A stretch of DNA of 64,000 nucleotides from Pseudosulfitobacter sp. DSM 107133 (GTDB lineage: Bacteria > Pseudomonadota > Alphaproteobacteria > Rhodobacterales > Rhodobacteraceae), in contig NZ_CP085154.1 in NCBI RefSeq assembly GCF_022788695.1, positions 2,046,001-2,110,000 of the forward strand. The letters are read 5' to 3'. The translations under genes were made by a program, and so were the position numbers. A model generated the notes under the pieces. The model had not been told where the DNA came from and made no database searches. It saw only the letters and a program-made list of their open reading frames with translations. Below are positions 44,185-54,873 of this stretch, piece by piece; positions within the stretch are counted from its first letter, which is position 1; every line of letters starts with the position of its first letter.

Positions 44185-45396
44185 TCAGCCAAATTTTCGC
44201 AGGGCTAAGACCGCGTTCATGCCACCAAAGGCAAAGGCATTGGACAGCACAACATCGACGGCCACGTCGCGCGCCTCGTTGGGGACCACGTCCAGCGCGC
44301 ATTCGGGGTCGGGTTCTTCATAGCCGATGGTGGGCGCAATCACCCCGTCGCGCAGCGCCATGATACAGGCCAGCAATTCAACCGCGCCGGTGCCGCCGAT
44401 CAGGTGGCCGTGCATCGACTTGGTCGACGAAATCATCAGCTTGTCGGCGTGCGGACCGAACACATCCGCCACGGCCGCACATTCGGTCTTGTCGTTGGCC
44501 GCCGTGCCGGTGCCGTGGGCGTTGATATAGCCCACCTCGTCTGCGTTCAGCCGCGCATCTGCCAGCGCCCCCGCCATCGCACGCGCAGCGCCGTTCTTGG
44601 ATGGCATCACGATGTCACTGGCGTCGGACGACATGGCAAAGCCGGCCACTTCACACAGGATTTCAGCGCCGCGTTTGCGGGCGTGTTCCAACTCCTCGAA
44701 CACGAAGATGCCCGCGCCTTCGCCTTGCACCATGCCGTTGCGATTGGCGCTGAACGGGCGGCAGGCATCGCGCGACATCACGCGCAGCCCTTCCCATGCC
44801 TTGACCCCGCCAAAACACAGCATCGATTCGGACCCGCCCGTGACCATTGCAGGCGCCATGCCGGTGCGCACCATCTGGAAGGCCTGCGCCATCGCGTGAT
44901 TGGACGAGGCACAGGCGGTCGAGACGGTGAAGGATGGCCCTTTAAGGTTATATTCCATGCTGACATGGCTGGCGGCAGCATTGTTCATCAGCTTGGGGAC
45001 AACAAAGGGGTGAACGCGATTCTTGCCCTCTTCGTAGACGCTGCGATAATTCGCATCCCAGGTGCTGACGCCGCCGCCCGCAGTGCCCAGAACCACGCCT
45101 GATTTGGCGGACAGTTCACCACTGAAGGTCAGGCCCGATTGCGTGATTGCTTCTTTCGCTGCGGCCAGCGTGAATTGGGTGAACCGATCATACAGGCTCA
45201 TTTGCTGGCGGTTATAGCGCCCCTCGGCCTCGAATCCGCGCACCTGCCCACCGATACGGATGGCCAGCCTGTCCACGTCCTGAAATTCCAGCGGACCGAT
45301 GCCGCAGCGGCCTTCACGCATGGCCTCGAGCGTATCGGCCACGTTGTGTCCCAGCGCGTTGACAGTGCCCGCGCCGGTAATGACAACCCGTTTCAT
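44185..45396 (-). CDS. Beta-ketoacyl-ACP synthase, FabF-like
   Basis: 403-aa condensing enzyme. Catalytic Cys in VSTACASSNHAMAQ near 165, His in NAHGTGTAANDKTE near 300, His in SSTKSMHGHLIGGTGA near 335, and GMNAVLALRKF at the end. It elongates acyl chains on an acyl carrier protein. Its start overlaps the dedicated ACP gene by 4 bases and LpxD lies one gene further up, so its product probably goes into lipid A or another special envelope lipid rather than bulk fatty acid (inference). Confidence 0.88.
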   Translation of the reverse strand: MKRVVITGAGTVNALGHNVADTLEAMREGRCGIGPLEFQDVDRLAIRIGGQVRGFEAEGRYNRQQMSLYDRFTQFTLAAAKEAITQSGLTFSGELSAKSGVVLGTAGGGVSTWDANYRSVYEEGKNRVHPFVVPKLMNNAAASHVSMEYNLKGPSFTVSTACASSNHAMAQAFQMVRTGMAPAMVTGGSESMLCFGGVKAWEGLRVMSRDACRPFSANRNGMVQGEGAGIFVFEELEHARKRGAEILCEVAGFAMSSDASDIVMPSKNGAARAMAGALADARLNADEVGYINAHGTGTAANDKTECAAVADVFGPHADKLMISSTKSMHGHLIGGTGAVELLACIMALRDGVIAPTIGYEEPDPECALDVVPNEARDVAVDVVLSNAFAFGGMNAVLALRKFG

Positions 45397-45659
45397 ACGG
45401 TGTCCTTTTGCTCCGCCATCAGCTTTTCGATGCCCGCAACAATCGACGCCACGGTCGAAATGTCGAAATCGCTTTCGCTGGGATCATTGGCGTTGAAGGG
45501 CACAGTAATGTCGAACTCTTCCTCGATGGCGAAAATGCTTTCGACCAGCCCCAGACTGTCGATTCCCAAGCTTTCCAACGTGCTGTCCAGCGACACGTCG
45601 GATGGCTCAAGCACAGCCTGTTCAGCGATAATTGCGATAACCTTGTCCTTGACGCTCAT
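45393..45659 (-). CDS. Acyl carrier protein
   Basis: 88-aa acidic carrier protein with the phosphopantetheine serine in LESLGIDSLGLVESIF near 36. The helix after it and the acidic loop are ACP-like, but it differs from the housekeeping AcpP core (DSLDxVE), so it is probably a specialised carrier for the adjacent ketoacyl synthase. The ATG at 45659 has GGGGGA 8 bases upstream. It follows lpxD by 39 bases. Confidence 0.85.
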   Translation of the reverse strand: MSVKDKVIAIIAEQAVLEPSDVSLDSTLESLGIDSLGLVESIFAIEEEFDITVPFNANDPSESDFDISTVASIVAGIEKLMAEQKDTV

Positions 45660-45698
45660 TAGGTCGTCCCCCACTTGGTCCACGGTTCGCGCAAAGAC

Positions 45699-46790
45699 TT
45701 AGTCACTGTTGTCCGACTTGAAAACTGTTTTCTGCAAAGCAGCGACATCGCGGAACAGGCGCGGCAGACGGCGCAGGGCCTTATAGGTTTCCAATTGGGT
45801 TTCCATCCTCGTCGCCGGATAGCCCAGCATGACGCGGCCCGCAGGCACCGACGACAAAACCTTGGTGCCACCGCCGCAAATAACACGGTCACCGATGGTC
45901 AGATTGTCGCCCACGCCGGTCATCCCGCCCAGCACCACGTTGTTGCCCACCACGGTCGATCCGGCAACACCCACACCTGCGCATAGCAGCGTGTCGTTGC
46001 CGATGACACAGTTGTGGCCGACCTGCACCTGGTTGTCGATCTTGGTGCCATTGCCGATGCGGGTGGCGCGGATGGTGCCGCTGTCGATGGTCGAGTTCGC
46101 GCCCAGTTCCACGTCATCCCCGATGATCACGGCCCCCAGCGAATGGATGCGTGCATAGGCCTGCGGCTTGGCATCATTGTCCGCGCCCAGCGAGGCGCGC
46201 GCCTGCTCGGCCCCCGACACCTCGGGCGTGACAAAGGAAAACCCGTCAGGCCCCACGCGCCCGCCCGGCTGCGCGACAAAGCGGTCCCCGATCTGGCAAT
46301 AGGCCCCGATACTGACCTGTTCGCGCAGGTATGCGCCCGCGCCCAGCACCGCCTGCGTACCTATGAAACACTGCGGCCCGATGACCGAGCCCGCCCCGAT
46401 CCGCGCCCCTGCCATCACCACGCACAGCGGCCCGATGCTGACATCGGCGGCAATCTCGGCAGTTGGATCGATCACGGCACTGGGGTGAATGCCTGTGCCA
46501 AACCCCTGCCCCCGGTCCAGCATCCGGGTCAGACCGGACATGGCAAATCGGGGCCGCGCAGGCACAATCGCCGCCTCCAGTCCCAGCGCCTGCCAGTCGG
46601 CCCCCTGCCACAGCACAGCGGCGCGTGCGGCGCCATCGGGCAGGCTCTCGGCGTATTTGGCAGAGGTCGCCATGGCCAGCTGGTCGGCTGTGGCGAGGGC
46701 AGGTTCGTTCACACCCGTGATCAAAAGGTCAACGGCGCCAAAGGCCTCCGCCCCCAGCGCCGCTGCAATCTCTTTCACCGAATAAGACAT
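45699..46790 (-). CDS. lpxD: UDP-3-O-acylglucosamine N-acyltransferase LpxD
   Basis: 363-aa lipid A enzyme adding a 3-hydroxyacyl chain from ACP to UDP-3-O-acylglucosamine. N-terminal uridine-binding domain (1-100), long hexapeptide beta-helix (105-320) with [14 protein letters not shown], catalytic His in [13 protein letters not shown] near 245, and a C-terminal helical tail. The start at 46790 gives the family N-terminus [13 protein letters not shown]. It lies next to an ACP and ketoacyl synthase, which could supply its acyl donor. Confidence 0.94.
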   Translation of the reverse strand: MSYSVKEIAAALGAEAFGAVDLLITGVNEPALATADQLAMATSAKYAESLPDGAARAAVLWQGADWQALGLEAAIVPARPRFAMSGLTRMLDRGQGFGTGIHPSAVIDPTAEIAADVSIGPLCVVMAGARIGAGSVIGPQCFIGTQAVLGAGAYLREQVSIGAYCQIGDRFVAQPGGRVGPDGFSFVTPEVSGAEQARASLGADNDAKPQAYARIHSLGAVIIGDDVELGANSTIDSGTIRATRIGNGTKIDNQVQVGHNCVIGNDTLLCAGVGVAGSTVVGNNVVLGGMTGVGDNLTIGDRVICGGGTKVLSSVPAGRVMLGYPATRMETQLETYKALRRLPRLFRDVAALQKTVFKSDNSD

Positions 46791-46836
46791 ATGCGTACCC
46801 CCTTGCGGGGACCACTGTCCCCTGTTGGGGTCCGAA

Positions 46837-48444
46837 TTACCCCTGAACCGCGCGCAAGGCCACCCCTGCTTGCGACAGGGCGTTCCAGATCTTGCCATCA
46901 CGCCCATAAACATCGCGGCGGTACTGGGTGTGTCCCTTGGGTGTGGTAAAGGCCGTCCGGTAGATGATGTGCACCGGCACCGGTTGTTCCAGGTTGACCG
47001 TTTGTTCGACGCCTGTGGCCAGCTTCGACTGGAACAGCCCCTTGGGATCATTCGTCTGTTTGGCCAACAGGGTATAGGCAAAGTCGAACGGATCGGCCAG
47101 ACGCACACAGCCGTGGCTGAACGCGCGGGATTCGCGTGCAAACAGGTTCTTGGACGGCGTGTCGTGCAGATAGATGTTGTACTGGTTCGGGAACATGAAT
47201 TTCACCAGACCCAGCGCGTTGCCCTTGCTGGGCGGCTGGCGCATGGCAAAGGGGAAGGTCCGCGCCGTGTACTGGCTGAAATTCACAGCCCCCCGGTTGA
47301 CCTTGCGGCCCCTGCTGTCGGTAATCTCGATGTGGCTGACCGCATTGGGGTTGCGCTGCAAGGCGGGCAGATATTCCTTTGTCACGATCGAACGCGGCAC
47401 ATACCAGCTGGGGTTGATCACCATGAATTCCATGACGTCGGAAAACTCGGGCGTCGGGCGGTCCGAATTGTTGGCACCAACCACGGAACGGGTCTCAAAC
47501 GTCAGCTTGCCGTTGTCGAACACCTTGGCTGTAAAGTCGGGAATGTTCACCAGAATATGACGGCGGCCACGCTCTTGATTCAGCCAGCGTTCGCGTTCCA
47601 TTGCAACGATAATGGATTGCAGACGTTCCTGCACCGTCCGGTTCATCTCGACAATTGTCGATTGCCCAGCCACGCCGTCTGCAGCCAGACCATGGGCCAG
47701 CTGGAACTGCTGAACCGCCGCCGTCATCTTGGCGTCATAGGATTGCGAGGCTGTGCGGCCCAGAAAGCCCATCGCCATAAGACGGTTGCGCAGAATGACC
47801 ACGGCATTGCCCGACTGGCCGGGTTTCAGCGCCGAAGCAGGCACTTTCTGCCCCCAGCCGCCCTTTGCCAGCAAACGTTCCATGCGCAGCTTTTCTTTCA
47901 TCAACGCGGTGTATTCCTGGGTTTTGGGCGGCAGCGCCTTGAGGAAGCCAGAAGGCGAAGATTTGACGAAGTTCACCAGATAGGATGTGCGGTCGCGGTA
48001 GGGCACCTGACGCACGATGCGGCTGTCGATGCGCGAGGGCACCAGCACGCCGGTTTGCACGTCGCGCGAATATTGCAGGAAAACGCGGCTGATCTCGACC
48101 TCGACAAGACCCAGATCGCGCGGGGATTTGGCGGCCTTCATTTTTGCCAGCAAGCCATCGGGATCATAGCGGGACACCGGAAGACCATGATCGCCGGCAT
48201 TGTTCAGCGCTTTCATCAGCTCTGCACGGCGCTTGCGCTCGCGGCTGGTGCGACCGGTCCAGATGCTTTTGTAGCCATTGGCCTGATAAAAGGCGGCGAT
48301 GTCCTTGTCGCGTGCCGCGCCCTCGGCAACCGCTTGCTTGAACGCAGTGACCTGCGCAGATGCAGGCGTTGGCACGCTCCACAGTGTGATGATCGTTGCC
48401 AGCGCCGCAAAGACCGCCCAAATTCTGTTGCCTGTAAGCGTCAT
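46837..48444 (-). CDS. L,D-transpeptidase family protein (YcbB/LdtD-like)
   Basis: 535-aa exported peptidoglycan cross-linking enzyme. Signal peptide 1-30, a scaffold domain, a peptidoglycan-binding repeat near 245 ([19 protein letters not shown]), then the YkuD catalytic domain with [17 protein letters not shown] near 430 holding the catalytic His and Cys. It makes 3-3 cross-links. Divergent from an M15/DUF882 peptidase, the same pairing as E. coli ycbB-ycbK. lpxD begins 46 bases downstream. Confidence 0.92.
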   Translation of the reverse strand: MTLTGNRIWAVFAALATIITLWSVPTPASAQVTAFKQAVAEGAARDKDIAAFYQANGYKSIWTGRTSRERKRRAELMKALNNAGDHGLPVSRYDPDGLLAKMKAAKSPRDLGLVEVEISRVFLQYSRDVQTGVLVPSRIDSRIVRQVPYRDRTSYLVNFVKSSPSGFLKALPPKTQEYTALMKEKLRMERLLAKGGWGQKVPASALKPGQSGNAVVILRNRLMAMGFLGRTASQSYDAKMTAAVQQFQLAHGLAADGVAGQSTIVEMNRTVQERLQSIIVAMERERWLNQERGRRHILVNIPDFTAKVFDNGKLTFETRSVVGANNSDRPTPEFSDVMEFMVINPSWYVPRSIVTKEYLPALQRNPNAVSHIEITDSRGRKVNRGAVNFSQYTARTFPFAMRQPPSKGNALGLVKFMFPNQYNIYLHDTPSKNLFARESRAFSHGCVRLADPFDFAYTLLAKQTNDPKGLFQSKLATGVEQTVNLEQPVPVHIIYRTAFTTPKGHTQYRRDVYGRDGKIWNALSQAGVALRAVQG

Positions 48445-48760
48445 ATTTCCCCCGGTTGGAATGGTCGCAAACTGTTGAAGTCGTTTTTCCTATGTCTAAC
48501 CTAGAGGTGTCCACTCACTTTTATGCGGGAATTTCGATAAGTTTCTCCCCTGCGGCTGGCTTGCATCGGTCTCGTGCCAAAAAGGCACAATTTCCCAAAT
48601 ATGCGCAAAAATTCGCCTAAAACTCTTGATAGATGGAACCCGCAGGATTCAGCACTTGGTTAACGATTCTTGCTATGACATACAGACCATGCATCTGGGG
48701 ATGAGATGAAACAGGCCGTGTAACATCACGGTCAGGCAGACATACGGGACGCGCAAGATC
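48445..48760. other. Intergenic region, divergent transpeptidase/peptidase genes
   Basis: 316 bases without a gene. It must hold both promoters. A short hairpin GTGCC / GGCAC (48574-48588) is the only structure seen; no clear operator or convincing -35/-10 pair was found. Confidence 0.6.
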
Positions 48761-49330
48761 ATGACTGAAATTCGCTCTACGGGCTTGACCCGCCGCGCCC
48801 TATTGGGCGCGTTCGCTGCAACGACCGTAGCAGCAGCACCAACTTTCGCCAACGCAGCCGGCTTTTTGCGCGGCGCCGGCGATATCCGCCGCATCAAAAT
48901 GTATTCTGGCCGCACAGGCGAGCGTCTGGATATGATCTATTGGATCGAAGGCGACTATATCAAGGACGCGTTCAAGGAAATCAACCACTTCATGCGCGAC
49001 TGGCGCACCGATGATGTGGTCAAGATGGACCTGCGCACCGTTGATATCATGGCCGCCGCACACAACCTGATGGACATCAACGAACCCTATATGTTGCTGT
49101 CGGGCTACCGGTCTCCGAAAACCAACGCCATGCTGCGTGCGCGCAGCCGCGGTGTTGCCAAGAATTCGCTTCACATGAAAGGTCAGGCCGCTGACCTGCG
49201 TCTGGCCTCGCGATCGGTCAACCAGATGGCCAAGGCCGCCTCGGCCTGCCACGGTGGCGGCGTCGGGCGCTACTCCGGCTCGAATTTTGTCCACATGGAC
49301 TGCGGCGTTGTGCGCACCTGGGGCGGCTGA
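48761..49330 (+). CDS. DUF882 / M15-type peptidase (YcbK/MepK-like), Tat signal
   Basis: 189-aa exported protein. The N-terminus has a twin-arginine-type motif (TRRALLGAF) and an Ala-rich segment to about 33. The M15-like zinc site is visible: SGYRSPKTNAMLR, SLHMKGQAADL (His and Asp ligands) and FVHMDCG (His ligand). E. coli MepK, a relative, cleaves peptidoglycan cross-links; here it sits opposite the L,D-transpeptidase, which fits coordinated cross-link making and opening. A strong terminator follows. Confidence 0.9.
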   Translation: MTEIRSTGLTRRALLGAFAATTVAAAPTFANAAGFLRGAGDIRRIKMYSGRTGERLDMIYWIEGDYIKDAFKEINHFMRDWRTDDVVKMDLRTVDIMAAAHNLMDINEPYMLLSGYRSPKTNAMLRARSRGVAKNSLHMKGQAADLRLASRSVNQMAKAASACHGGGVGRYSGSNFVHMDCGVVRTWGG

Positions 49331-49356
49331 ACAACCGCCTATCAGTTCCACATGCG

Positions 49357-49384
49357 AAAAAGGGCGCCGGGCGGCGCCCTTTTT
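49357..49384 (+). terminator. Terminator of the DUF882 gene
   Basis: Perfect 12-bp stem AAAAAGGGCGCC / GGCGCCCTTTTT, 4-base loop, ending in T5, 26 bases after the stop. Confidence 0.92.
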
Positions 49385-49749
49385 GCTGCGCGGGTGCGGG
49401 ACTGCTTGGAAACTCGGGGGACGAGAAAGGCAGTGTCGCGCAGATATTCAAGTAACGCCTGTACGTCGGAAAAGTTTCACGACAAACGCCTGTTTTTTCA
49501 AAAAATGCTGAAGTTCGTGCAAACTGATCCCTTGAGGTATCATAGCTGCGCACTTAGGGTCTGGACCCTAATACCGACATCCCAAGTCAACATATATCGC
49601 GGACATTCCGACCGGGCGTCCGCTGGGCGGCACAAAGTTACCGTTGAACACAGAATACAATCGGTCAGTACCAGTCTTGCCGCTTGAACTGAAAAGACGC
49701 GCTTTCGTTGGTCAGGCCTGTCCTTATGGAATGTGAACTGCCATCCCGC
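49385..49749. other. Gene-poor region
   Basis: 365 bases with only short, patternless frames and lower GC than the surroundings. No gene, RNA or repeat could be supported here. Confidence 0.5.
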
Positions 49750-50060
49750 CAAATCGCAGCTATCTGCCCGGCTTGGCCTGATCCCACAGCAGGTCACGAC
49801 GCGCGCCACACCAGGATTGATTGCAATCTCCAAGCACGGCCATCGTTATCTACGCAAGCAGTTCATCCATGGGGCACGAACGGTCCTGCGTTTGGTGCAG
49901 GATCGAAATGCGCCGATTTCGCAATGCGCTGACCGCCTCGATGAGCTGGCGCGCACATGAATGTGGCTGTTGTAGCGATGGCAAACGAGATGGCTCGGAT
50001 CGCTTGAGCCGTATGGGCGAAAGGTGAGCGGTATCGCCCGACTGCACTTGCAGGCGCGAA
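49750..50060 (+). pseudogene. Remnant of an IS110-family transposase (C-terminal part)
   Basis: From 49760 one frame reads LSARLGLIPQQ, then LIAISKHGHRYLRKQFIHGA and TVLRLVQDR, matching the C-terminal transposase_20 region of IS110/IS1111 transposases. The reading then shifts at about 49957 to NVAVVAMANEMARIA, hits TGA at 50005-50007 where Trp is usual, and continues AVWAKGERY in frame. A further shift near 49760 is likely. The N-terminal DEDD domain is missing. An inactive, decayed copy. Confidence 0.72.
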
Positions 50061-50301
50061 AATACGTACCCGCACAACGAGAAACATAGGGACCCGCGAG
50101 CGATGAAGAGAGGACCGACCAAGGGCCAACCGGAGTCCTGTCAGTCAGACGGAGATCATAAGCTCAAGTCCTAAAGGCTTCGACTTGTTTGCCGACCGCT
50201 TGCTCAAATGAGGTCCTACACGCCGCAGGGGATCATATAGGGGGCGGCACACCCCGAAATCCAATACAACACAACGAAAACAAAGACATGAGATGTGAAA
50301 G
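50061..50301. other. Gene-poor region between IS remnant and tRNA
   Basis: About 240 bases without a supported gene. It may include the degraded end of the IS110 element; no terminal repeats were identified. It is next to the 3' end of tRNA-Arg. Confidence 0.45.
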
Positions 50302-50378
<77 letters not shown>

Positions 50379-50450
50379 ACTTGGGGCGGTATAGCTTTGC
50401 GGCGCATGGCCTGCAATTGTTAAATGCCCTGTCTGGTGCAGTTCGTGGAC

Positions 50451-50506
50451 GGGGGCCAGCCCCCCGCCCTGCGGGCGTCCCCCGGGATATTTGGTGCCAA
50501 AAGAAG
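50451..50506 (+). repeat. GC-rich palindromic intergenic repeat, copy 2
   Basis: GGGGGCCAGCCCCCC, a small GCCCTGCGGGC stem, then CCCCCGGGATATTT and AAAAGAAG. Same layout as copies at 5237 and 58311. It lies just past the sufS stop and could also terminate the suf operon. Confidence 0.65.
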
Positions 50507-50513
50507 CATGGGA

Positions 50514-51726
<1,213 letters not shown>

Positions 51727-51740
<14 letters not shown>

Positions 51741-52326
51741 CAAGCCCCCAAGCTCCAAGACCTGTTATCAACAGCAACACGATCACCCCGAACATAAACC
51801 CGACGGTCAGGGCAACCATCAGCCCGAACGCCTTCCAGGCCGTGTCAAACGACAAGGCCTGTGCGATGAAATTTGCCATGATCCACAACCCCATGAACAT
51901 CACCGTGATCGAAAACAGTCCGGCAAGCGTGGGCGATACAATCAACAGCACCAGCAAAATCACCTGTGCCACCACGCGCAGGGCCTGCAACCACGTCAAC
52001 ACAACTGCGACATCTTCCAGCGCGCCCTGCCCGCCCACAGCGCGTCCAGCCCACAGCAGGATGTGGACCGACACCACCAGCCCCCCGGTAAGCAGCAGGA
52101 ACAGCATCAGCGGGTTCAACAGGACCGGCGGCATCATCCCGACCGGCGCGGGAAACAGCATTTCGGACAGGCCGGCGAAAATCGCATTGCAGCAACAGAC
52201 CAGTGCCAGCGCCGTCCAGATGACGCTGCGTGGCAGTTGCCAGCCGATCAGAACCGCCGCCGCATCCCGTGGACTGCGCAAGGACAATACGGCAAGGCCG
52301 GTCCAGTCGAATCCGCGCGTGCTCAT
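51727..52326 (-). CDS. YIP1 family membrane protein
   Basis: 199-aa integral membrane protein with about five hydrophobic segments (VIWTALALVCCCNAIFAGL, NPLMLFLLLTGGLVVSVHIL, VAQVILLVLLIVSPTLAG and others) and a YIP1-like domain. A polar N-terminus of 35 residues precedes the first segment. ATG 52326 overlaps the previous YIP1 gene by 4 bases and the sufS start lies inside its 3' end. Its place in the suf operon implies co-expression; no role in cluster assembly is known. Confidence 0.75.
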
Positions 52327-52808
52327 GTCTGTGCCCTTTCCTGAGCAAGAGAACCGCCGACCCAGAACCAGCCAAAGACCGACAGCCAGACAACGCCGAC
52401 AGATGTCAAAGCAGGACCGGCACCGATAAGGCCCGCAACCAGACCGTGCAACAATATCACCGGACTGGAGGCCAGAACCGCCCAGAACAGCGCCAGCCGT
52501 GCGCCATAGCCGGTGCCGTGCCCGCCCAGAACGCGGCCCAGCAGCCGCGCCACAAAGGCCAGCACATAAAGCACCAGCGGCATGATGAATATCCAAGCGA
52601 GCAGCGCGCCGCCCACCAGCATGTCAAACTCTTGCCCCGTCAGATGCGCCTCGCGCGACAGACGCGGCAGTTGCGCAACAAAGACGATCAGACAGCCCGC
52701 CATCACATAGACCAGCGCACGGTCTTCACGCGGGCCCTGCCCCAGCAGCTTGCGGATCACCGCGGCCGGCCCCCTGTAGGTGGCCACGATGTCAGTTGTG
52801 ACGGCCAT
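52323..52808 (-). CDS. YIP1 family membrane protein
   Basis: 161-aa membrane protein with about four hydrophobic segments (ALVYVMAGCLIVFVAQL, ALLAWIFIMPLVLYVLAFVA, LALFWAVLASSPVILLHGL, VVWLSVFGWFWVGG). It resembles its downstream neighbour in layout, so the two may form a heteromeric complex or come from a duplication. It touches sufD (1-base overlap) and overlaps the next gene by 4. Confidence 0.75.
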   Translation of the reverse strand: MAVTTDIVATYRGPAAVIRKLLGQGPREDRALVYVMAGCLIVFVAQLPRLSREAHLTGQEFDMLVGGALLAWIFIMPLVLYVLAFVARLLGRVLGGHGTGYGARLALFWAVLASSPVILLHGLVAGLIGAGPALTSVGVVWLSVFGWFWVGGSLAQERAQT

Positions 52809-54091
52809 CAGCTGCGATGACGCTCTAGCCAGCCCGACATGCGGGTTTCAATGTCGGCACGCAGGTCCTCGTTTTCGATTTCCTGCACGGCTTCGGCAAG
52901 AAAGGCCAGCGTCAGCAGGTTCGTCGCCGCGTCTTCGGGCACACCGCGCGAGCGCAGGTAAAACAGCGCCTCTTCGTCGATTGCGCCCGAGGTCGAGCCG
53001 TGCGAACAGGCCACATCGTCGGCATAGATCTCAAGCTCGGGCTTGGCCAAAAACTGGCTGTCGCCGTCCAGCAGCAGCGACTGGCTAATCTGGTAGCCGT
53101 CGGTTTTCTGTGCACCGGCCTTGACCAGGATCTTGCCCTGGAACACGCCTGTGGCACCGTTGCGCAGCACCTTCTTGAACACCTGGCGGCTTTCGCAGTT
53201 CACCGCGTCATGGGTCACGAACACCGTGTCATCGTGATGGAAATCACCGTCGCCCACGCAGGCACCGGCCACATGGGCCACCGCGTCGTCACCGGTCAGC
53301 TCCAGCACACATTCGTTGCGCGTCATCTTGCCATTGGCGGTCAGGGTAAAGGATTTGAACGTGCTTTCCGCGCCCAGACGGCCAAACACATGGGTCGCAG
53401 CCAGCCGCTGATGGTCACGCCCTTGGGTGCGGACGTGGTGGAAGGCAGCCTTGTCGGCCACGTCCACTTCCATCACCGTATTCAACCGCGCCGCCGCAGG
53501 GCCGCTTTCCAGCAAGGTCAGCGCTGCGCCCTGTTCCAGCTTGACCACATGGTGCAGCATCACATCGGCGCTGTCGTTTGCGCGATTATAGATCACGTTG
53601 ACCGGCTTGGACGGCTGGCCTGTCACACGGATCAACAAACCGTCGGTGGCAAAGGCTGTGGCCAACGCCGCCAGAGGCCGCGCAACAGGTGTCTGCCCTG
53701 CGGCTTCCAGCGTGCCGTGCAATGATTGCGCCCAGTGAATGTCGGCGGTCGTGTCGGCCAGACGGCTGATTTCGATCCCTTCAAGCGCCAGATCGTCCGA
53801 GGCATCGGCATCAAAAACACCATCGACAAAAACCACACGCAAACAGGGCTGGCCATCCATCAACGGCGCTTCGTCGTTGTCAAAGATATCGGCAGCGGGG
53901 GCAGTTGCCTGTACCAGCGCGTCGGGACGGGTGAATTTCCAGTATTCGTCACGACGGCCCGGCATGCCCATCGCCCGCAAACGCAGCAGGGCATCAGCGC
54001 GCGACGGCGCCGACCAGCCGGCTTGCGGCAGGTCCAGCGTGTCGATGCGCGCCTCGGTTTCGGCTGTGTTAATCTGTTTCTTAACCGCCAT
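52808..54091 (-). CDS. sufD: Fe-S cluster assembly protein SufD
   Basis: 427-aa scaffold subunit. Beta-helix core from about 100 to 380 with NDSADVMLHHVVKLEQGAAL, FTLTANGKMTRNECVLELTG and AGAQKTDGYQISQSLLL; the C-terminal segment VACSHGSTSGAIDEEALFYLRSRG is the SufBD signature with the conserved His. It partners SufB and SufC. The start at 54091 overlaps the sufC stop (TAATG). Confidence 0.94.
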   Translation of the reverse strand: MAVKKQINTAETEARIDTLDLPQAGWSAPSRADALLRLRAMGMPGRRDEYWKFTRPDALVQATAPAADIFDNDEAPLMDGQPCLRVVFVDGVFDADASDDLALEGIEISRLADTTADIHWAQSLHGTLEAAGQTPVARPLAALATAFATDGLLIRVTGQPSKPVNVIYNRANDSADVMLHHVVKLEQGAALTLLESGPAAARLNTVMEVDVADKAAFHHVRTQGRDHQRLAATHVFGRLGAESTFKSFTLTANGKMTRNECVLELTGDDAVAHVAGACVGDGDFHHDDTVFVTHDAVNCESRQVFKKVLRNGATGVFQGKILVKAGAQKTDGYQISQSLLLDGDSQFLAKPELEIYADDVACSHGSTSGAIDEEALFYLRSRGVPEDAATNLLTLAFLAEAVQEIENEDLRADIETRMSGWLERHRS

Positions 54092-54846
54092 TACACCACC
54101 TCGGACAGGATATCTGTGTAGCCGTTGTTTTCGACTTCCAGCGCCAGTTCGGGGCCGCCAGTCTTGATAATACGGCCATCGGCCATGATGTGCACGACAT
54201 CGGGTTTGATGTGGTCCAGCAGACGTTGATAGTGGGTGATCACCAGAAACCCGCGCCCTTCGTCGCGCAGCGCGTTCACGCCTTCGGACACCAGCTTCAT
54301 TGCGTCCACGTCCAGACCCGAATCCGTCTCGTCCAGGATGCACATCTTGGGTTCCAGCATCGCCATTTGCAGGATTTCATTGCGCTTTTTCTCGCCACCC
54401 GAAAACCCCACGTTGACGGGGCGTTTCAGCATGTCGGCGTCGATTTTCAGCGTTTTCGCCTTGGCGCGGATCACTTTCAGGAATTCGGCGGCGCTCATTT
54501 CCTCTTCGCCGCGCGCCTTGCGCTGTGCGTTCACAGCAGTGCGCAAAAAGGTCATGTTGCCGACGCCGGGGATTTCAACGGGGTACTGAAAGGCCAGGAA
54601 CAGGCCGGCAGCGGCGCGTTCTTCCGGCTCGATCTCCAGCAAGTCAACGTCGCCCAGATGCGCGGTGCCTTCGGTCACCGCATAACCGGGGCGGCCTGCC
54701 AGAACATAGGACAGTGTCGATTTGCCCGACCCGTTCGGGCCCATGATTGCGTGCACCTTGCCCGGCTCCACCTCAAGGTTCACACCCTTCAGGATCTGTT
54801 TGTCTTCTTCTTCAAGTTGCACATGCAAGTTATTGATTTTCAACAT
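54091..54846 (-). CDS. sufC: Fe-S cluster assembly ATPase SufC
   Basis: 251-aa ABC-type ATPase driving the SufBCD scaffold. Walker A GPNGSGKSTLSYVL near 35, signature GFSGGEKKRNEILQMA near 145, Walker B MCILDETDSGLDVDA near 170, switch His in VITHYQRLL. Length matches E. coli SufC (248). ATG 54846 is preferred with GAAAGAGA upstream; an ATG 18 bases earlier is possible. Confidence 0.95.
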   Translation of the reverse strand: MLKINNLHVQLEEEDKQILKGVNLEVEPGKVHAIMGPNGSGKSTLSYVLAGRPGYAVTEGTAHLGDVDLLEIEPEERAAAGLFLAFQYPVEIPGVGNMTFLRTAVNAQRKARGEEEMSAAEFLKVIRAKAKTLKIDADMLKRPVNVGFSGGEKKRNEILQMAMLEPKMCILDETDSGLDVDAMKLVSEGVNALRDEGRGFLVITHYQRLLDHIKPDVVHIMADGRIIKTGGPELALEVENNGYTDILSEVV

Positions 54847-54873
54847 ATCTGTCTCTTTCTTCATCTCGGGGCG

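Noticed and set aside
46825..48504. 559-aa + strand frame opposite the L,D-transpeptidase
   Set aside because: The - strand product has signal peptide and catalytic motif; this frame has none.
49352..49687. 111-aa + strand frame after the DUF882 gene
   Set aside because: It starts inside the terminator stem and has no ribosome site or family resemblance.
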